Positions 4,997 to 5,651 of a stretch of DNA of 5,651 nt are shown in pieces. The DNA is from an uncultured Sulfurovum sp. (lineage in GTDB: Bacteria; Campylobacterota; Campylobacteria; Campylobacterales; Sulfurovaceae). The DNA lies in assembly GCA_902727905.1 (NCBI GenBank), contig CACVAR010000198.1, positions 1-5,651 on the forward strand. The letters run 5' to 3'. The stretch's first letter is position 1. Each line of letters opens with the position of its first letter. Made by a program: the position numbers and the translations under genes. A model generated the notes under the pieces. That model was not told the origin of the DNA, did not search any database, and saw only the letters and a list, made by a program, of their open reading frames with translations.

Positions 4997-5266
4997 ATGG
5001 CTTTAGATACGGCTAAAAAGCAAGAAATCATTGCTAAATATTCAAGAGGTGAGAACGATACAGGTTCTACAGAGGTTCAAGTTGCGTTAATTACAGAAAG
5101 AATTAAGTACTTAACAGAGCATCTTAAAACAAATAAAAAAGATCACTCTTCAAGACTAGGTCTTCTTAAACTTGTTGGTCAAAGAAGAAGACTAATGAGA
5201 TACTTAAGAAAAGTAGATCTTGGTAGATGGAATGCTATTAAAACTGATATGGGTATCAGAAACTAG
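4997..5266 (+). CDS. rpsO: 30S ribosomal protein S15
   Basis: S15 is a primary 16S rRNA-binding protein of the small subunit platform and makes a bridge to the large subunit. The 89-residue length is the family standard. Conserved blocks are visible: DTGSTEVQVALITERI (21-36), LTEHLKTNKKDHSSRLGLLKLVGQRRR in two parts (39-52 and 53-65, with the rRNA-contacting H49, D49-S51 region and the basic QRRRLMRYL helix), and the C-terminal YLRKVDLGRW. AGGAGGT five bases upstream of the ATG gives a very strong start. It is a single-gene unit with its own promoter and terminator, divergent from the Rrf2 regulator. Confidence 0.98.
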   Translation: MALDTAKKQEIIAKYSRGENDTGSTEVQVALITERIKYLTEHLKTNKKDHSSRLGLLKLVGQRRRLMRYLRKVDLGRWNAIKTDMGIRN

Positions 5267-5283
5267 TACTTTTTCCTCTTGTA

Positions 5284-5316
5284 TGGCACAAGATTCTTTC
5301 TTGTGCCACCTTTTTT
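5284..5316 (+). terminator. rpsO: Intrinsic terminator of rpsO
   Basis: TGGCACAAGA (5284-5293) pairs perfectly with TCTTGTGCCA (5299-5308) around a five-base TTCTT loop, followed after CC by six Ts (5311-5316). This is a classic rho-independent terminator, 18 bases after the rpsO stop. Confidence 0.95.
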
Positions 5317-5404
5317 ATAAAAAAACCTTCCACAAATAAATTCCAAAATCCTTTTTAAATTACCGTAAAATAGTACTTTCAAGCAACTATAAGTATATTT
5401 ATTT

Positions 5405-5437
5405 AATATAGTTTAGTCTATGTAACTAAACTATATT
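5405..5437. repeat. Perfect 13-bp inverted repeat upstream of the last gene
   Basis: AATATAGTTTAGT (5405-5417) and ACTAAACTATATT (5425-5437) are exact reverse complements separated by seven bases. It may be an operator or an RNA hairpin; no T run follows. It abuts a second dyad at 5437. Confidence 0.7.
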
Positions 5438-5458
5438 TAGTCTAAAAAATTAGACTAA
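5437..5458. promoter_or_regulatory. Perfect 22-bp dyad next to the -35 box, candidate operator
   Basis: TTAGTCTAA (5437-5445) and TTAGACTAA (5450-5458) are exact reverse complements around four As. The dyad ends two bases before a TTGACA box, a position typical of a dimeric regulator's site. The half-site core TAGTCTA also occurs at 5414-5420 in the neighbouring repeat, and related TAGACTCA lies in the promoter spacer (5470-5477). Confidence 0.5.
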
Positions 5459-5460
5459 CC

Positions 5461-5489
5461 TTGACAAGATAGACTCAATGATGTATAAT
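5461..5489 (+). promoter_or_regulatory. Exact consensus sigma-70 promoter
   Basis: TTGACA (5461-5466) and TATAAT (5484-5489) are both perfect consensus hexamers with the optimal 17-base spacer. Transcription would start near 5496, giving a leader of about 57 bases before the ATG at 5554. Such a full -35/-10 pair contrasts with the -35-less promoters elsewhere in the window. Confidence 0.85.
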
Positions 5490-5553
5490 TTTGCAAATCT
5501 TGAGAATACTTATGTTATTTACAAGATAAAGACTAATGAGGAGTAATATCTAT

Positions 5554-5651
5554 ATGAGCGATAAGAACGAAAATTCTAATGTTGATACTGGAGTGGAAAC
5601 AGAAGTAGAAACTCCTGAAACTGATGAAGTTTTAGAGAATGAAGAGCCAGA
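5554..5651 (+). CDS. N-terminus of an acidic protein, function not recognisable (partial)
   Basis: An open frame of 32 full codons runs off the window end. The start is supported by GAGGAG at 5538-5543, ten bases upstream, and by a strong promoter; the in-frame ATG at 5512 is closed by a stop after five codons. The visible part, beginning MSDKNENSNVDTG, is rich in Glu, Asp and Thr (about half of the last 20 residues are acidic), has no hydrophobic stretch and looks like a disordered acidic N-terminal tail. Such tails occur on many unrelated proteins, so no function is offered. Confidence 0.8.
   Translation, partial: MSDKNENSNVDTGVETEVETPETDEVLENEEP

Noticed and set aside
5437..5458. The second dyad as an intrinsic terminator
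   Set aside because: No T run follows; the next bases are CCTTGACA, the promoter -35 region.
1..5651. CRISPR array, insertion sequence or tRNA
   Set aside because: No regularly spaced repeats, no transposase-like frame with terminal repeats, and no cloverleaf-like segment were seen on either strand.

Overview
The window is AT-rich DNA that reads like a member of the Campylobacterota (epsilonproteobacteria), perhaps close to Sulfurimonas or Arcobacter. This is judged from the style of the ATP synthase proteins, from promoters with an extended -10 and T-rich upstream DNA but no -35 box, and from an Rrf2 regulator divergent from rpsO, a neighbourhood I recall from Campylobacter. The genus is an inference; no rRNA or search result supports it.

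Layout. Positions 1-664 (+) are the end of an F1Fo ATP synthase operon: the C-terminal 89 codons of atpD and a complete atpC (epsilon subunit). A hairpin follows. Then, behind its own extended -10 promoter, comes a second complete epsilon-subunit gene (778-1158) that is about 67% identical to the first by hand count and aligns without gaps. Next on the same strand is a two-gene unit: a small protein of unknown function (1231-1635) and, 22 bases later, an ADP-ribosylglycohydrolase-family protein (1658-2722) with altered metal-binding motifs.

Positions 2765-4834 are on the minus strand. They hold an SCP2-like protein (2765-3169), an AT-rich gap of 214 bases with a long imperfect inverted repeat, a DHH/DHHA1-family phosphoesterase (3384-4433), and an Rrf2-family regulator (4430-4834). 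The Rrf2 stop and phosphoesterase start overlap as ATGA, so these two are one translationally coupled unit.

A 162-base divergent control region separates the regulator from rpsO (ribosomal protein S15, 4997-5266, +). It contains a near-perfect palindrome next to the regulator's likely -10 box, suggesting autoregulation. rpsO ends at a textbook terminator. Beyond it lie two abutting perfect inverted repeats, then an exact TTGACA-17-TATAAT promoter, and the start of an acidic protein cut off by the window end.

Most of the content is housekeeping. The parts that stand out are the tandem epsilon-subunit paralogs, the unusual ADP-ribosylglycohydrolase with its small partner, and the elaborate control region at 5405-5489. 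No mobile element, CRISPR array, tRNA or rRNA is visible, and I do not see strong evidence for a wholly new multi-gene system.
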